Source: Allacma fusca
Taxonomy: Eukaryota; Arthropoda; Collembola; Symphypleona; Sminthuridae
NCBI GenBank assembly: GCA_947179485.1
Contig: OX359246.1
Location: 18,228,001 to 18,292,000, forward strand
Length of the DNA stretch: 64,000 nucleotides
Reading direction: 5' to 3'
This document shows positions 35,097 to 47,143 of this stretch, one piece after another. The notes under the pieces are model-generated. The model had not been told where the DNA came from, did no database searches, and was given only the letters and a program-made list of their open reading frames with translations. Position 1 is the first letter of the stretch. Every line of letters begins with the position of its first letter. The position numbers and the translations under genes were made by a program.

Positions 35097-36484
35097 CGAC
35101 TTTACTTTCTCCGAAAATACCTCAAAAGGTAATCAGAATACCCCGAAAAATCAAATTAAAAAAAACAATCGTTTGATATAATTACTTTCAATACGTGAAT
35201 TGTAAACCATATTTTATTCTCCCTGAATCTATTGCTTCCATTTTACTTTTTCATTTGAGTGTAGGGATTTTAAAGTGGCCTGGCAGAAATTGAACAAGAA
35301 AGTGGACTTCCATCTCTGCGTCCGACAGTTGGCGTCAAACATAAAGTGCAACCACTGTAGCCAAAGTGGTCCATTCAGTTGAGAGAATAATTTGAAATTG
35401 TACATTTACAATGAACTTCTGTAAATTAGGATGAATTTCAACAATAATTATTACCTTATTTTAATAAAAATTAGTGCAAAAGTGCTATTTCAAGTGCTTT
35501 CGTTGTTGGTTTTGATGAAATGTTTAGCTTACAATAATTAGTGTGGCATCTATGTACCTTAACAACATGCCCTATTTCCCAGTGGGCTTTTCCATATTCA
35601 GATTTCTTTTTTTGTCCCTTAGTAGCTTACTATTTCTGGCTTATTTAATTCCTTTAATGTTTTTTTCCAAAAGTTCCATTGATTGTGTAAATGGGAATCG
35701 GGACTGCAAATCCCATTCCCTTATATCGAAACATCCCTTATAAGGGTATTCCTTATTGTGAAAGTTCGCTGTAACTGAGGACTCCGGGCATGACCCTTTT
35801 ACAGAGAACAAGTTGGGGAAGATCATCCTCATTCCTGATTATGTTGTCTTTAGCTGTTACGCGTTTGGAGATGTAACCAAGCTTTTTATTTGGAAATATA
35901 TAAATAGTGACGTCATATAAAACAACAACAAAATCATGAAAAGGGAATTCATAGTCCTAATTTAGAAATAATAATTTTTCTAGATTAAAAAAATTAATAC
36001 AAACAAAATTATTGACCTGTAGGTTGGCCGGATTCGTATCCGTGACCGCATGTAAGGAGTCTCAAAGCAAGAGAGGTGCTTACAATGCAAGTTGGAGCTA
36101 ACAGGCCTGCTTCCTCAAGATTTGTTACACAAGGTATCTTTCACAAACTAACTTTTCGAAACGCCTAAATTGTGAGTTGAATTGTATAAATTACTTCTGA
36201 GCTTTCATTGCATACTAAAGGAAGCTGTGCAATGTATTTGAACTTGTAGAATGCCTTGCATCATGACATTTGTCATTGTCTCATTTGCCAACAATATAAG
36301 TAAAGTTAGGGGCTTTAAGTAGAGGATTGCATGTTTGCATTATATAACTGCAAGGATGTCTTATATGCTTATTGGTTAACTTTAGTAAAGAAATTTGACA
36401 GAAAAAAAACGCAAAATCATTTTTAATTAAACGTAAAATGATGCACATAGTGTTCACTAAATGGTAAATGAATTAGATGCATTA
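35097..36484. other. Intergenic, possible decayed MITE end
   Basis: No gene recognised. Around 35690-35775 (CCCTTATA...TTGTGAAAGTTCGCTGTA) resembles the right end of the pogo-like MITE at 37952-38106, so this may be a remnant. Confidence 0.35.
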
Positions 36485-36492
36485 ACTATAAT

Positions 36493-37639
36493 CAGGGTTG
36501 GCCAAATGAAAATGCCCTCGGTTTTATGCCTGCCCGGTTGAAAATGCCCTGAAAATGCCAAAAATGCCCTGAAAATGCCGAAAATGCCCAACTTTCAAAA
36601 TGCCCGGCATTTTGGGCATTTTCGGCAGGCATTTTGGGCATTTTCGATTATTTTGTAAATAATCATTATTTACCGCTCTTGTTTACGATTTTTTTAAATG
36701 TCAAACTTCATTTAAAAAAATACATTTTACAGAATGAATTAATCGAAAGCATAGCCATTTGTAAACTGTTAGTATTCCTACATCGTTTCTTCCCCTATGA
36801 ATTATTAATCTAATTCAACAATATCCTCAACATCAACTCACCTTCAGACTCGTGAAAAGTAAAACTATAATTTTCGTTGTCATCTAAAATATTTTTTTCC
36901 AATTCGGGGATTGCAGTGATATTTTATATACATGATAATCATGTTTAATTTGTTTTGATGAACTCGGTTCTGGCTTTGTTGAGAATGATTTAACCAAACT
37001 TAAAGCGATTTCTTTGGTCACATCGTTGTCGAGAACAATACGAATGCTTTGGTACTACATTTGGATAATTCCCGTTTTACCTCCACTGGGGCTTTTAAAC
37101 TTTCGTGCGAGTACGCCAGTTTATGGTATAATCTAACCGCTTGTTATGAAAATAATTACACAACATTTTATTTTTACCAATGTCTGACCAATGAAGCTGA
37201 ATATTGTCATTGATTCGAGGTATCGTGATTAAATCTCAAGTTAAAATTAAAAAATGGAATGAGATTTAAAATAATGATAATAAAAATTTTAGTATAGTGA
37301 ATCAAGACACGCTACAATTAATGAAATTTCATGTATGCAATTATAAAGATATTTGAATTGGTTCAAACAAAACATGTATCGAAATTTACCTTGCTAAAAA
37401 TAATAGATAGCGTCCAGGCAGAAGTATCCCAAGAAATGATTGAATATGACCAAAATGTCTGCCCTACGCGGATTATGCCAAAAATGCCGAAAATGCTTGC
37501 CCTACGCGGATTATGCCAAAAATGCCCAAAATGCCATAGATGCCGAAAATGCCATGAATTGAAAATGCCCAAAATGCCCGGGCATTTTCGGCAGGCAGAA
37601 TGACCAAAAGGCCATGGCATTTTCAATTGGCCAACCCTG
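36493..37639. mobile_element. hAT-like element, AAAATGCC family
   Basis: Ends CAGGGTTGGCCAA and inverted TTGGCCAACCCTG, the commonest hAT-type terminus. Arms repeat AAAATGCC/GGCATTTT (36515-36650 and 37455-37625). The target duplication is imperfect, ACTATAAT versus CCTGTAAT (6 of 8). The middle is AT-rich without a transposase. Confidence 0.8.
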
Positions 37640-37647
37640 CCTGTAAT

Positions 37648-38812
37648 TACTTGACTTGTCAAGTTCAAGTATTCAAGTAGATTTTCTAAGACCCGAACTT
37701 GATCAAGTAGTTACAGTTCCAAACTTGACTTGAACTTGACTTGACCATGACTTGACCATGACTTGAACGTGACTTGAACTTGATAATTCAAGTTAAGTAT
37801 CACAAGAAATAAAATGTCTACAAAATTTTTTGAGCATGCATCTGTAAATTATTTCCTTCAGACTGAAAACTAAAACACATTCAGAAAACAATTTTAATAC
37901 AATTTTTTATTTCAAACAATTCGAGGACATCCTTTAGTCGAATACTGAATACAGTAAAAGTCAGATATAAGGGACAGTACAATTTATAAATGAATTTCCC
38001 TTACAAGAAACGTCTAATTGTGTAAATGAAAGTTGGGGTCAAACAAATTCATCCCACATATCGATACATTCCTTGTAAGCTGATCTCTTGCAATGGACTT
38101 TCGCTGTATATTTGACGTATTATATGGTGTCAAGTTTTATTAAATGTTCGTATATGTATATATATATATATATATATACATACATATGTACCTATTTGAG
38201 CATTCTTAGTACTCTTAACTTAATATTTAATAACGTAAACTAATATTTACTTGCTTATTAAAGGATTTTTGTAATGGGCCATCCAAGCACATTTTATTGA
38301 ATTTATTTACACAAGTTGAAACTAATAATTCTAAGTAATAATACGAATTATCAAGATAATTCTTTCATTTGATGGAGAGGCCACTGCAACAATTAACAAC
38401 GTCAGTTGAACAAAACTTTCATAAAACGGACTCTGGTTTTGAATTTGTCCTTTGATTAATAACATACGCAAACAAAATACCCTGAACATAACAAGAAATT
38501 GGATTGTGATTTTGAAATTGCTTCCGTCCTTTATGGCATGCGCAATCTAAAATTACTTAAACTTGACCATGAAATCTCAAGTTCATGTTCAAGTTTTTTC
38601 TTTCCATTACTTGACCCTGAACTTGACTTGGGGTTCAAGTAAATTTGTCTTACCTGTACTTGAACTTGACTTGTCTTAGAATGTCATGGTCAAGCCGAGT
38701 ACGTACTTGAACTTGACCCGAATGATTCAAGTAAAAAAATTTGCCTACTTGAACTTGGCCCGAACTTGAACTTGACTTGAAAACTCAAGTATTAATAGAA
38801 CTTGTCCGCAGC
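37648..38812. mobile_element. Candidate hAT-like element, ACTTGA family, left end damaged
   Basis: Arms of ACTTGAACTTGACTTG repeats lie at 37648-37800 and in inverted form at 38560-38790. The right end TCCGCAGCACTG is hAT-like, but no matching left terminus is present; the arm directly abuts the AAAATGCC element. No duplication found. It contains a pogo-like MITE. Confidence 0.6.
37952..38106. mobile_element. pogo/Tigger-like MITE
   Basis: Flanked by TA; ends CAGTAAAAGTCAGATATAAG and inverted GACTTTCGCTG; 155 bp. TA targets with CAG ends fit Tc1/mariner-pogo MITEs. Confidence 0.55.
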
Positions 38813-38989
38813 ACTGCTCCGGAACGTCCGAAAAAGTAGGGGGCAGAATTTTTTGAATTATTTTAGTAATATGCTAGTGGCTACATACGATCTTAAAATA
38901 ATCTCATTTGGTTAACGTTTTAATACAATTTTGTGTCCTTTTCAATTGAATACCATCACAACAAAAACCTATCGAATTTATAATTTGGT

Positions 38990-39410
38990 GCGACCGAATT
39001 TTCCGTTATGCTCGTTATCCGTTAATATGGTAATAACTGTCTGGTCCGAAATTTTCGAACAGATTTATTGGTCTGCCATCTGCCATAAACAATTTTAAAT
39101 TGTTCAAACTTTTGCTCCAAACCAAAATGTTTTGGATTGGACCTAAATTTACTAGCATTATTAAGCTATCTGGAAAGAGAGGTCCAAACGTTCGACAGGG
39201 GTTGCGGGAAACAGGATTCCAAATTTAATAGGGCCAACACTAGCAAAGATTAATGGGTAGAAAAATAACATGGACCAAATTATAAATTCGATAAGTTTTT
39301 GAACGAACAATCCCAGAGCTAGTTCGCAATCAGTGCAATCTTTCTTTATTATCTCTATTTCAAATCCATTAAATTTAGTGGTTGCCATAAAAAATTTCTA
39401 ATGAATGAGA
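38990..39410 (-). repeat. Dispersed repeat copy A with a hydrophobic minus-strand ORF
   Basis: About 39040-39400 is homologous to 49050-49960 (minus the hAT insertion there). The minus-strand ORF 39388-39161 has a strongly hydrophobic stretch (EFIIWSMLFFYPLIFASVG), suggesting a relic of a membrane protein. The family is not recognised; an insect-type chemoreceptor is only a guess. Copy B is decayed in this frame. Confidence 0.5.
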
Positions 39411-39809
39411 TTCAGTTACTGTCTTTTGTGTTGTTGTTAGAATTTACTAAAAATTCTTTAAAAATGAGAAAATCTATACTTTAGGACCTTTAATGACCTA
39501 TCTAACAAAAATAATGTGTAACCCTATAAGTGCATACACTGTATGTATAGCCACGAGCAATGTAACGAAAATCAATCAAACAATGCTTTCCCCATACTTT
39601 TGCGGACGTTCCCGAGTGCCTGCCCCACAGTCAGCAGGTCAGTACTGGTCACTGTTTTAGGGGGGTTCAGTAGTTCAGTGGTTTGGTAGTTTTCTGCTTT
39701 GGTGATACCCGCTGACGTTGACTTCCCACCAAAACTAAAACGGTAATTTAATTCCACACTTCAATAAAAACATTCACTTAAATTCTCAGCCATAAATGGG
39801 CATCCTGAC

Positions 39810-40841
39810 CAGGGATGGGAAATTTACACAGACGACCCGCAGGATTGGATTAAGGGATTGAGGGAAAAAATTCCGATCACTTGGATTGGATTAACGGATT
39901 AAAGGGAAAAATTCAGGTTACTTGGATTGGATTAACGGATTAAAGGGAAAAATTCCGGTTACTTGGATTGGATTAACGGATTAAAGGGGAAAATTCTGAT
40001 AACTTGGATTGGATTAACGGATTAAAGGAAAACACTCTGATAACTTGGATTAAATTAACGGATTAAAGGAAAACACTCTGATAACTTGGATTGGATTAAA
40101 GGATTGAGGGAAAAAATTCTGATAACTTGGATTGGATTAAGGGGTTGACAGAAACAATTCCGATAACTTCGATCGGACCTACATATTTATGTTACAAATT
40201 TCAATTATTATAATAAATAAAAAAAAATGAAATCTTTACTATGGTAGATTATTAGGCCTAGGCCCTTACAACCTAATTATTATATAAAACAGTTAAAATA
40301 CTAGTAATCAAAATATGCACACATTTGAGGCAAGCTTAAGGAGAATTTGTTACTCCGTAATGAGTAAAAAAAGCTTAAAGCCCCTACTATGTTCTCATGT
40401 TCTTTGCTAAGATTTGTATTTCTACGAACCATAACGATATGACTCCTGTTTGAAAACGTTAGCCTTGGAATTGTAACGTGAACAGTGAACACAAGCTACA
40501 GATTCATTACAAACCCGCTAGAAGTTGAAAAATGTGAAAAGAGTAGCAATGACAGGAGTAAATATAATCCAATCCACACTACTAGAAGCAGTGGATTTTG
40601 GGATTAGGATTGACCAAATAATTCACCGAGTATTGGATTTGGATTGGGGATTAATTCGTTGCCATGTAAATAATTGGATTTGACTAATAGATTAAAATTA
40701 GAGCATCGAGCCGGGATTGAGGAGTAAGGATTAGATTCAAGTTTCCCCAACACTTGGATTGGGATTGGGATTAATTATTTTTTATAAATTTGTAATCCGG
40801 GATTAAATCAATCCCGGATTAATAATCCATTCCCATCCCTG
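39810..40841. mobile_element. hAT-like element, GGATTGGATTAA family
   Basis: Ends CAGGGATGGGAAAT and inverted ATTCCCATCCCTG; exact duplication ATCCTGAC (39802-39809, 40842-40849). The left arm is a tandem array of about eight units of roughly 60 bp (ACTTGGATTGGATTAACGG...AAAATTC); the right arm holds scattered GGATTGGGATTAATT-type units. 1032 bp, no transposase. Confidence 0.9.
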
Positions 40842-41008
40842 ATCCTGACAAGGGATTGAGGGAAGCCTTGACCTCTCCCTCTTCCTCGCTCTTACAAAAT
40901 GAGAGAGTGAGAGTGAGGACAAGTTGATTTAAGGAGCCCTCATGAACATGAGAGAGAGGGCCTACGGAGAGTATTTTAACGAAAGAGAGAAAGGCAGAGT
41001 ACATAGTA

Positions 41009-41183
41009 CAGGAAAAACTCGATATAACGGATGGCTCTACAACGGAAATTTAGTTACACCGGACAGATTTGTTTGTCCGGCTCCCATATAACCAATGCTA
41101 AAATTATTGCATACAATGGACATTTTTTATAGCGGACAAATTTTACTGGTCCCCAGGAAATCCGTTATATCGAGTTTCTCCTG
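41009..41183. mobile_element. pogo/Tigger-like MITE
   Basis: TA on both sides; ends CAGGAAAAACTCGATATAAC and inverted GTTATATCGAGTTTCTCCTG; 175 bp. The CTCGATATAACGG motif is typical of pogo/Tigger MITE ends. Confidence 0.7.
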
Positions 41184-41416
41184 TACACATAATCCCTCAT
41201 GGTTTTTTGTTACCAGAACCTTTATCTAATTAGGAGAAAAAATCTTACATACATTTTTCTGTATCAGGAAATCATAGCGCCAGCTTCATTCACAGTAATC
41301 TAACAAGTAACCGTCCAAAATTTCCCGAAAGCTTAATTGGCTAGTAAGCTTTTGCGTTTTACTTTGGCACGTCAAGGGCGTAAACCAAAGTTGCATTTTT
41401 TTTGCTGATTTTGAAT

Positions 41417-42172
41417 CAGTGCCCCGCATGGGTACAAACATGCTGTACCTGAATTTGGGTACATAAATGTTTACCTGTACCTCAATAATAATGATGAAAA
41501 ATTAAACGATTAGAATTTTGTTTTGCAACCTGTCATTGCTATCGCAATGCAAAACATTGTTTAGATTCAAACTCTCTAGATAGATTGTAACTTTGCGACA
41601 AGCTTTGAGACAAAAACATTTCCTGACCGTACCTCCACTCATAGTTAAGCGTTTGGGCGTCAGGATATCTGGGCCATAGGAGAAAGTTCGCCCTATCGGT
41701 ACTCCAGTTCCAGAAACTGCTAAAAAATATTTGGCCATTCGAGCTAATGCTGGGTAATTATAGCCTCGTCGTGTTCCTATTTGGTGGAATTAATTTTCAT
41801 GGCTGACTTTATAACTATAAATTTTAATGTAACATATTTCAGGGGCAAAAATTCGGATGAGTTTAAACCTCAACAACACTTTTACACGTGTTACTTGGAA
41901 ATAATTATTGACTGAGAAGTAAGTACCTGAAAGTTCAGGTATTTTACATTTAGGTTCAGGTATTTACCCAGTATGTACCCGTACCTGATGGGTTTATACC
42001 CAAAAGACTGGTTTTTGTAATTGTACGCATGTCTGCACCTGAACCTGAATTTTCAGGTATCTAACGACTGAACCTGAACCTGTACCCAAATTTGGTGGGT
42101 ACAAAAGCTTTGTACCTGATACGCACCTGTACCTGAACCTGTACCCAAATATCCGGGTAAAACCTGTACCCA
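41417..42172. mobile_element. Candidate hAT-like element, GGTACCTGAACCTG family, with transposase relic
   Basis: Left end CAGTGCCCCGCATGGGTAC follows the GGGTAC family end pattern. Arms of GTACCTGAACCTG/CAGGTACAGG units at 41417-41490 and 41920-42170. The right terminus is not intact (ends around TACCCACGTCATC), and no duplication was found. It holds a hAT transposase C-terminal fragment. Confidence 0.6.
41502..41768 (-). pseudogene. hAT transposase, C-terminal dimerisation-domain relic
   Basis: The minus-strand frame reads YPALARMAKYFLAVSGTGVP, then GRTFSYGPDILTPKR. This follows the hAT dimerisation-domain pattern YPxLAxxAxxYLxxxxTSVPxER(V/L)FS...G.I...KR, with the conserved Ser-Val-Pro-x-Glu-Arg partly degraded (GVPIGR). 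Only about 85 residues remain. It is the only transposase trace tied to the motif-array elements in this window. Confidence 0.72.
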
Positions 42173-43294
42173 CGTCATCAAGTAATTATTATATGCAGAA
42201 ATTAATCTTATCAATAGAAATGCCACGGGTTCAAAATGACGATGGAGTGACCTTTGACCTTGGGAATGTTTTGAAATACTTACAATAGTCTTGGTAACCC
42301 GCAGCTGAAATCGGGTCATAGTAGGCTGGTTCGTAGTACGACCATGGTGCTGGCTGCTCTTGGGTCTATTCATGACCTACATTGTGACCTAGGCCAAATT
42401 GTTCGGGTGTTGGGTGGGAAAACTGAGGCTCATTGGCCTGTAGTTTAAAATATTTCGCTTGCAAATTAAATCCTGTCAGAATCCCTAACATCTAAAAGGA
42501 TTGAATCCATTGCCGTTACCATTACCTGGTGTTCGGTTCCTCCGACACAGTCACAGAGTTGGCCCTCTCATAAATCAGTTCTTTTGCATGTTCAATTTGC
42601 GACCGATTCAATTGTGATGTTAATATTTTAGAGATGTGTGTAAAATGCAAAATAACTATTTTCCCGTCAAAAAATTATCAATCCTTGCTTGAAAAGGGAT
42701 TTACAATTAGTTGGACAAATTAGCACGACCAACAAAATGTAAACAAGGCCGGCACCGGTCATCTAATTAAAGATGTTGGCTTCACAGAATAACATTAAAA
42801 GCTTACAGCTGGAAAGATGAACAGATGTTGAGATGTGTCAGCATATGAGTATGATTTGTAAAAAGTAAACGTATTGCTGAACGACTGATTATAATTTCAG
42901 CAGGAATTTTTCTAAATTCATATACATTATCATGTATTTAATTAATCTAACAAAAATGTGCAACTCGAATAGAAGTTAATGTCAAATTACTAATGGAATT
43001 CTGGAATGATTGCACTAGTAATTCCAGAAGAATTTAAGTTTACAAGCTACTTCATAATTATATTAATTATTCCCAATTTTTGACACTATGTAAAGTACTA
43101 TTACATGCAAGATTTTATGGTAATTTTACAGAAAACCTAGCGGAGGGAAAGATTTCAAATACATTAATGGTTTTAGCTGCTATTTAATACAGAAGAATAA
43201 TACATTATTGTAACGAGTAGTATAGATTATTTTGCTAATGCTGCTAACTTCTAATATTGTGAAACACTTGCCTCTGGTAGCTTAAAAGCTGTAC
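42173..43294. other. Intergenic with one exon-like minus-strand stretch
   Basis: On the minus strand, about 42366-42285 reads TQEQPAPWSYYEPAYYDPIS between an AG (GTCATGAATAG) and a GTAAGTATT donor, so it may be an exon of an unseen gene. No partner exons were identified. The rest (42470-43290) shows nothing. Confidence 0.3.
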
Positions 43295-44404
43295 TCATGG
43301 TTGACATTCATTTACATGATCTGGGAGGTCTTGACCCGTGGTTACCGTTGGTTGAGATTTAACGTTCTCTTTCCCGTGATTCCTCAGCGTATGCCTAGCT
43401 AAATGGTAACGTCTGGAGAACGTAATTTGGCTATTCGAATACTTGAAGTCCTCTGGATTTGATATTTTTCTGTGATATGCTGAATGAGCGCGTAACGAGT
43501 CTTTACGACGAAATTCACGACCACAACCCTTCACGGGACAAGCAAATAGTCTTTCAGGGATGGACTTTCCATGGATTTTCAAACTATGACTTTGGAGCCT
43601 TCGCCAAATAAAAAACTCGAACGGACAGAGATCACAGGAGTTGACTTGCTTGGAATGCAAGGTTAAGTGTAGGTTCAAATTACTCTGGCGAGAGAATGGC
43701 TTGGCGCATTTAGGACATGAAAAAGGTCGTGGATCGGAATGGGTTGGAAGATGATTTTTCAGATGTTGCTTGAGCTTGAAAGTTTCGTTGCATATGGAGC
43801 AAATGAAGCCAGTACAAGAGCGAACACCCTGAAATCGAATATTATGACGCTTTAACGTGGATTTGCTCGAAAAAGTGAGACCACACTTAGAACAAGAGAA
43901 CGTTTTTCTGGCTTGAACATGAACTTCGATTACATGTTTATAGAAATCTTCTTGGACGGAAAAGGACGCGTCGCAAGGAACACACTCCAAAAGCATAAGG
44001 TGTGACTTAGTGTGGTTCTGGAGATCTGTTTCGCTCCCAATATCCATTTGACAAATAGGACATATAATAGGTTTAATATCTTCAGGCAACAATGAGTCAG
44101 TTCCTGCAATGCGAGGGTCCTCTTGAGGTAACAAACCTGGGTCGCTGTCAGAACAAGAAGATTCTTTATCAGCTTTCCCAAGCGTGTTTTCTTGTTCATC
44201 AGAAGCTGTAGAATTGAGCTTTAAAATGTTCAACCGCTCGACGATGATTTTAACTCCCTTAAATTTGTTGGGATTAATTTCAGGCCTCTTAGAATTCTCC
44301 GTGGTTGCAGCAGCTTCAGCATGGACTTTATCCAGTTGTAAATCATCATTCGAACAACTTCCTGTTTCAGCAAAATCAGGACAACCATCTTGGATTTGCT
44401 CCAT
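43295..44404 (-). CDS. C2H2 zinc-finger protein, 369 aa in the last exon
   Basis: The minus-strand exon starts after an acceptor (TTTTTGTTTCCAG, exon from 44412), with ATG at 44404 eight bases in; an upstream 5' UTR or coding exon is likely. Residues 1-114 are acidic and unstructured. Eight finger units follow at about 115-135 (CPICQ...HTKSH), 141-162, 171-190, 202-222, 229-250, 257-278, 288-311 and 321-343. The third lacks its last zinc-binding His, and the eighth has lost both Cys (YSNSQ), though its LxxH-x4-H half remains. The CPVKGCGREF finger has the longer four-residue Cys spacing. Probably a nuclear DNA-binding regulator; target unknown. A Harbinger-like element lies 163 bp upstream of the ATG. 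Confidence 0.88.
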   Translation of the reverse strand: MEQIQDGCPDFAETGSCSNDDLQLDKVHAEAAATTENSKRPEINPNKFKGVKIIVERLNILKLNSTASDEQENTLGKADKESSCSDSDPGLLPQEDPRIAGTDSLLPEDIKPIICPICQMDIGSETDLQNHTKSHLMLLECVPCDASFSVQEDFYKHVIEVHVQARKTFSCSKCGLTFSSKSTLKRHNIRFQGVRSCTGFICSICNETFKLKQHLKNHLPTHSDPRPFSCPKCAKPFSRQSNLNLHLTLHSKQVNSCDLCPFEFFIWRRLQSHSLKIHGKSIPERLFACPVKGCGREFRRKDSLRAHSAYHRKISNPEDFKYSNSQITFSRRYHLARHTLRNHGKENVKSQPTVTTGQDLPDHVNECQP

Positions 44405-44566
44405 GAGAACGCCTGGAAACAAAAAGATGTAAAATTAGTAATAATTATTTACAAAATACTATTCGTATTTCCAATCGTGAAGCAATAATTATGCATGCAG
44501 AACTATTTGAGTGTACGCCGACTTTAGATGCATACCAACACCTTTCGTATACGAATTTCGGATTAA

Positions 44567-46186
44567 GGTAAGTTCTCATGGATGCGGATTCGCATACGAT
44601 TTGACGTTTCGTACGACAAGATCGTACGAATAGGTATGTGTTCATGAGAACCGATGCACGACATGTTCGTACGATGCGGTCGTACGACCAATCGTTCACG
44701 CGAAAATCGCATGATCGCATGAGTTGAATTCCTTCAACTTTTGCGAAGGCGCGATTACATGGTTTTTGCGACAAATTATACATTGTACGTCGGAGCGTCT
44801 CAAAATTTCAGTGTTTTGATTAGAATTTATATTGATTTGCATACAATTTCCAAAATTTCACACTATAGCATTTTTTGAAGAATAATTGAAATAAGAAGTG
44901 TACCTTCGGCCATGTTTTTACGATAAAACTAATCTCGAAAAAAAGCACCGAAAGTTTGTGACAGGAATGTGGAAGGAAGTTGCAGCGAAACTCAAGTCTG
45001 ATGGTAAGTTTTTCATTCGATTTATTTTTTTAAAAATATTTATTATGCTTGATTCAGTTTGACCTCGTAGGAGCCGTAATTGATTGTCCTGCAGTTTCGG
45101 TAACATTGACATTGATGTTGAGTATAAATGATAAATTGAAAATTGTAATGCTTACAGTAACTACGGTTAAAAAGAAATGACAAAATTTACGAGATAATTT
45201 CTACCGTGAAAGAAAGAAACCTCCAGGTGGAACCGGAAACGAAACTTTCGAGGAGGGACAATCCTCCTGGACGTGGTTCGGCCATTTACAGTTTTTGAAG
45301 GACGTAAATACTCCCCTCCAGTAAGTATAAATTACCTTATTTCATCGATTAGTTTCTGAGAAAATATTTTTCTTGGACATGTACCCCCGAAAACTATTCG
45401 ATCCCCAAGAAGTATTTAAAATCGGTGCAAATTAAATGGAATATTATTTGTTTAACCAATGTTAATTATTTGAAGTTTTAAGAGTGAACGTTACTCATTT
45501 TTGTATAATTATAGTAATAAGGTACTTTATTCACTCTCGTTTGAAATGCATACTACGTGTGCAACGTATGAAATGTAGATTCTGCAATTTCGATCCGGAA
45601 ACTGTATTTTACTACCCTCAGAAAACTAATGGATAATATAATCTGTATTGATTTTTATAATTGATGTAGTAATTAACATAATTCATTGGATTTCTTGAAT
45701 TGAAAATGATTTCCAGAACTTATGAAAACAGTATTATAGAAGAAGACGGTAATACTGAATTCACAGACCACCAGGTAACGTTTCAGGAAAATACTGCCGA
45801 GGTGGAAGTTTTTATCCAGAACGAGACCGTAGAAAAATCTACTACCCCAATTCAAATTTTGGAAGTGCAGAAACCACTTTCATCAGGGAATTCAGGAAGT
45901 ACGTCTGTATCCACTAAGGCCCATTATGTTTCCCGAAATAATTAATGAAAAACCGATAGATTTACACAGAAACTACTAAATGAATAAAGAAAATATGGAA
46001 GTTCATTTGACACTTTTTCCAAAACAGACAGTCGTGTGAGAACAGTGGCAACGCGCCCATGAGAACCGCCAGTTTTTTTAAAGAATTTAAGACTATTGCG
46101 AAAAGAATCGTCGTACGACCAAAACGCACTTTGATTTACTCGTACGAACAACAAATACGATTTATGCCTTCCATGAGAACTGAACA
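44567..46186. mobile_element. PIF/Harbinger-like element
   Basis: TAA on both sides (44564-44566, 46187-46189); ends GGTAAGTTCTCATGGA and inverted TCCATGAGAACTGAACA. Subterminal CGTACGA-type motifs occur in both ends (44600-44700 and 46105-46160). A 3-bp TAA target and an internal Myb/SANT gene fit PIF/Harbinger. No DDE transposase is present, so it is non-autonomous. Confidence 0.68.
44930..45945 (+). pseudogene. Myb/SANT (MADF-like) DNA-binding gene of the Harbinger-like element, decayed
   Basis: Three exon-like blocks. About 44930-45002 encodes KFVTGMWKEVAAKLKSD before a GTAAGT donor. About 45160-45320 encodes NLRDNFYRERKKPP...SSWTWFGHLQFLKD before GTAAGTA. About 45717-45945 is a third open block after TTTCCAG. 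The W...KW.LRD.Y.R pattern is that of Myb/SANT-like or MADF domains, which accompany Harbinger transposases. A TGA (about 45177) sits where the conserved Trp before NLRD is expected. It overlaps no host gene. Confidence 0.62.
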
Positions 46187-46189
46187 TAA

Positions 46190-47135
46190 GGATCTGCTTG
46201 TCCATCGCGGTGCAAAATAGGACCTTTTTAATTGAAATCGAATCTGATAGCCAAATATTTCGTGTTTCCGATTTTAAATTTTTAAATTACTAAACTACTT
46301 CATTTGAAGATCCAGAAGTGTGAAGTGCTGTTTCATTTCTGAAACTCAATAGTTGACGAAATCTGGAGGAAATCACCATCTACAGTGCACCACAAATGAA
46401 TCAAACCCTCCACGACAGCCTGTAAATTAAATCTGTCTACACAAAAAAAACTAATTCCTGCAGACTCTCATGGTAAGCCTCCCCTAAAAATACAGTACAA
46501 AAGTCTCTCATTTGAGAAAAAGTTCAATCCAGTATTCTCCCGTTTCAAAAGCACTCCTTTTTACCACATCATATTTTTAAACCTTGCACAATTTTTAATA
46601 TCGATCCGAATGCCTATAAGACTAAATGCGTAACTACAAACACCTACGTTCAAAGCAGTCAAAGGAGCATACGCAATAATCCAAATGCGACACTTGCTGT
46701 TATCAGAGCAGAGCAGAGCCTCACATGAACGACAAACCCCTGGCTTGTGAGCTTCAGCTTCAAGTGACGGCAAAAGACGCACACCAAAGGTACAAGGGGC
46801 AAAGTGAAACGGAGAGCCTTGTAGTACATAATAGGTAGGCTAGGTTTTAATTTTTTACATCTCTTTTGACCAATATTGTAAAATTTGCATACTATTTCCG
46901 GCGTAAACCAAATCAAGATCCATGCTATTTTGCTCTTAGGGCTTTGGTCAAGGTGTCTAAACTTAAACTATTTTATTTCAACCCCATTTACTTGAGACAG
47001 GATCTTTAATTCATTACAGTAGAATGGTCTTAAATAATCTGTCAGTTATGAAAAACACATAAGATTTAGGAAGAGTGTAGAATTCGTTGAGCTAATTTTT
47101 TAGTGAAATGTAGGCTAATATGTAGGCTTGCTGGA
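46190..47135. other. Intergenic, nothing recognised
   Basis: Short minus-strand ORFs at 46561-46916 contain some Cys but no clear domain. No repeats seen. Confidence 0.4.
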
Positions 47136-47143
47136 CCCCATAT

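Noticed and set aside
36485-37647. Perfect target duplication for the AAAATGCC element
   Set aside because: The flanks agree at only 6 of 8 positions, so the duplication is recorded as imperfect.
39810-40180. Regularly spaced repeats resembling a CRISPR array
   Set aside because: The roughly 60-bp units are contiguous tandem repeats within a hAT-like arm in a eukaryotic genome; there are no unique spacers and no cas genes.
46561-46916. Possible upstream (ZAD-like) exon of the zinc-finger gene
   Set aside because: A few Cys in one frame do not fit ZAD spacing, and no donor in suitable phase was identified.
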